Assembly (NCBI GenBank): GCA_036160955.1
Contig: JAYYDJ010000093.1
Span: 1 to 6,715 of the forward strand
DNA length: 6,715 nucleotides
Reading direction: 5' to 3'
Source of the DNA: GCA-2699365 sp036160955
GTDB lineage: Bacteria > Verrucomicrobiota > Verrucomicrobiia > Opitutales > Coraliomargaritaceae
Positions 6,715 to 6,715 of this stretch are shown here, one piece after another (positions within the stretch are counted from its first letter, which is position 1; the number at the start of each line of letters is the position of its first letter). The position numbers were made by a program, and so were the translations under genes. The notes beneath the pieces are model-generated. The model ran no database searches. It saw nothing but the letters and a program-made list of their open reading frames with translations, and was not told the origin of the DNA.

Positions 6715-6715
6715 C

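Overview
This window is a compact piece of bacterial chromosome with about 40% G+C by eye. It carries seven protein genes, two of them cut by the window edges. Only about 120 bases lie between genes, and I see no RNA gene, mobile element, CRISPR array or riboswitch. The products are all housekeeping enzymes that I recognise.

Plus strand, 3-5697: the last codons of uppS (undecaprenyl diphosphate synthase), then cdsA (CDP-diacylglycerol synthase), dxr (DXP reductoisomerase), rseP (site-2 metalloprotease) and ispG (HMBPP synthase). Gaps are only 9 to 28 bases, so this reads as one operon for envelope lipids. Dxr and IspG are steps of the MEP pathway that makes isoprenoid precursors. UppS uses those precursors to build the C55 lipid carrier for cell-wall synthesis. 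CdsA makes the activated precursor of acidic phospholipids and phosphatidylethanolamine. RseP cuts membrane proteins such as anti-sigma factors in envelope-stress signalling. The order uppS-cdsA-dxr-rseP is a widely conserved bacterial cluster, and ispG after rseP is also known from other lineages, for example clostridia.

Minus strand, 6714-5694: the reductase half of ribD (riboflavin synthesis), cut by the window end, followed 37 bases later by rdgB (house-cleaning nucleoside triphosphatase). rdgB converges on ispG, and the two stop codons overlap in TTAA at the centre of a perfect 12-base palindrome.

Organism: IspG is the long three-domain form (683 residues), which is typical of Chlamydiae, Bacteroidetes, Verrucomicrobia and plant plastids. 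With the complete MEP-type gene set and the gene order, this suggests a Gram-negative member of the PVC group, most likely a low-GC verrucomicrobium (Opitutae-like). That is an inference from family knowledge, not a database result. None of the five visible start codons has a convincing Shine-Dalgarno sequence, and all seven genes end in TAA.

I found no undescribed system here. The points worth a second look are the absent ribosome binding sites, the palindromic stop overlap, the altered CdsA signature, the divergent RibD reductase domain, and the long IspG.
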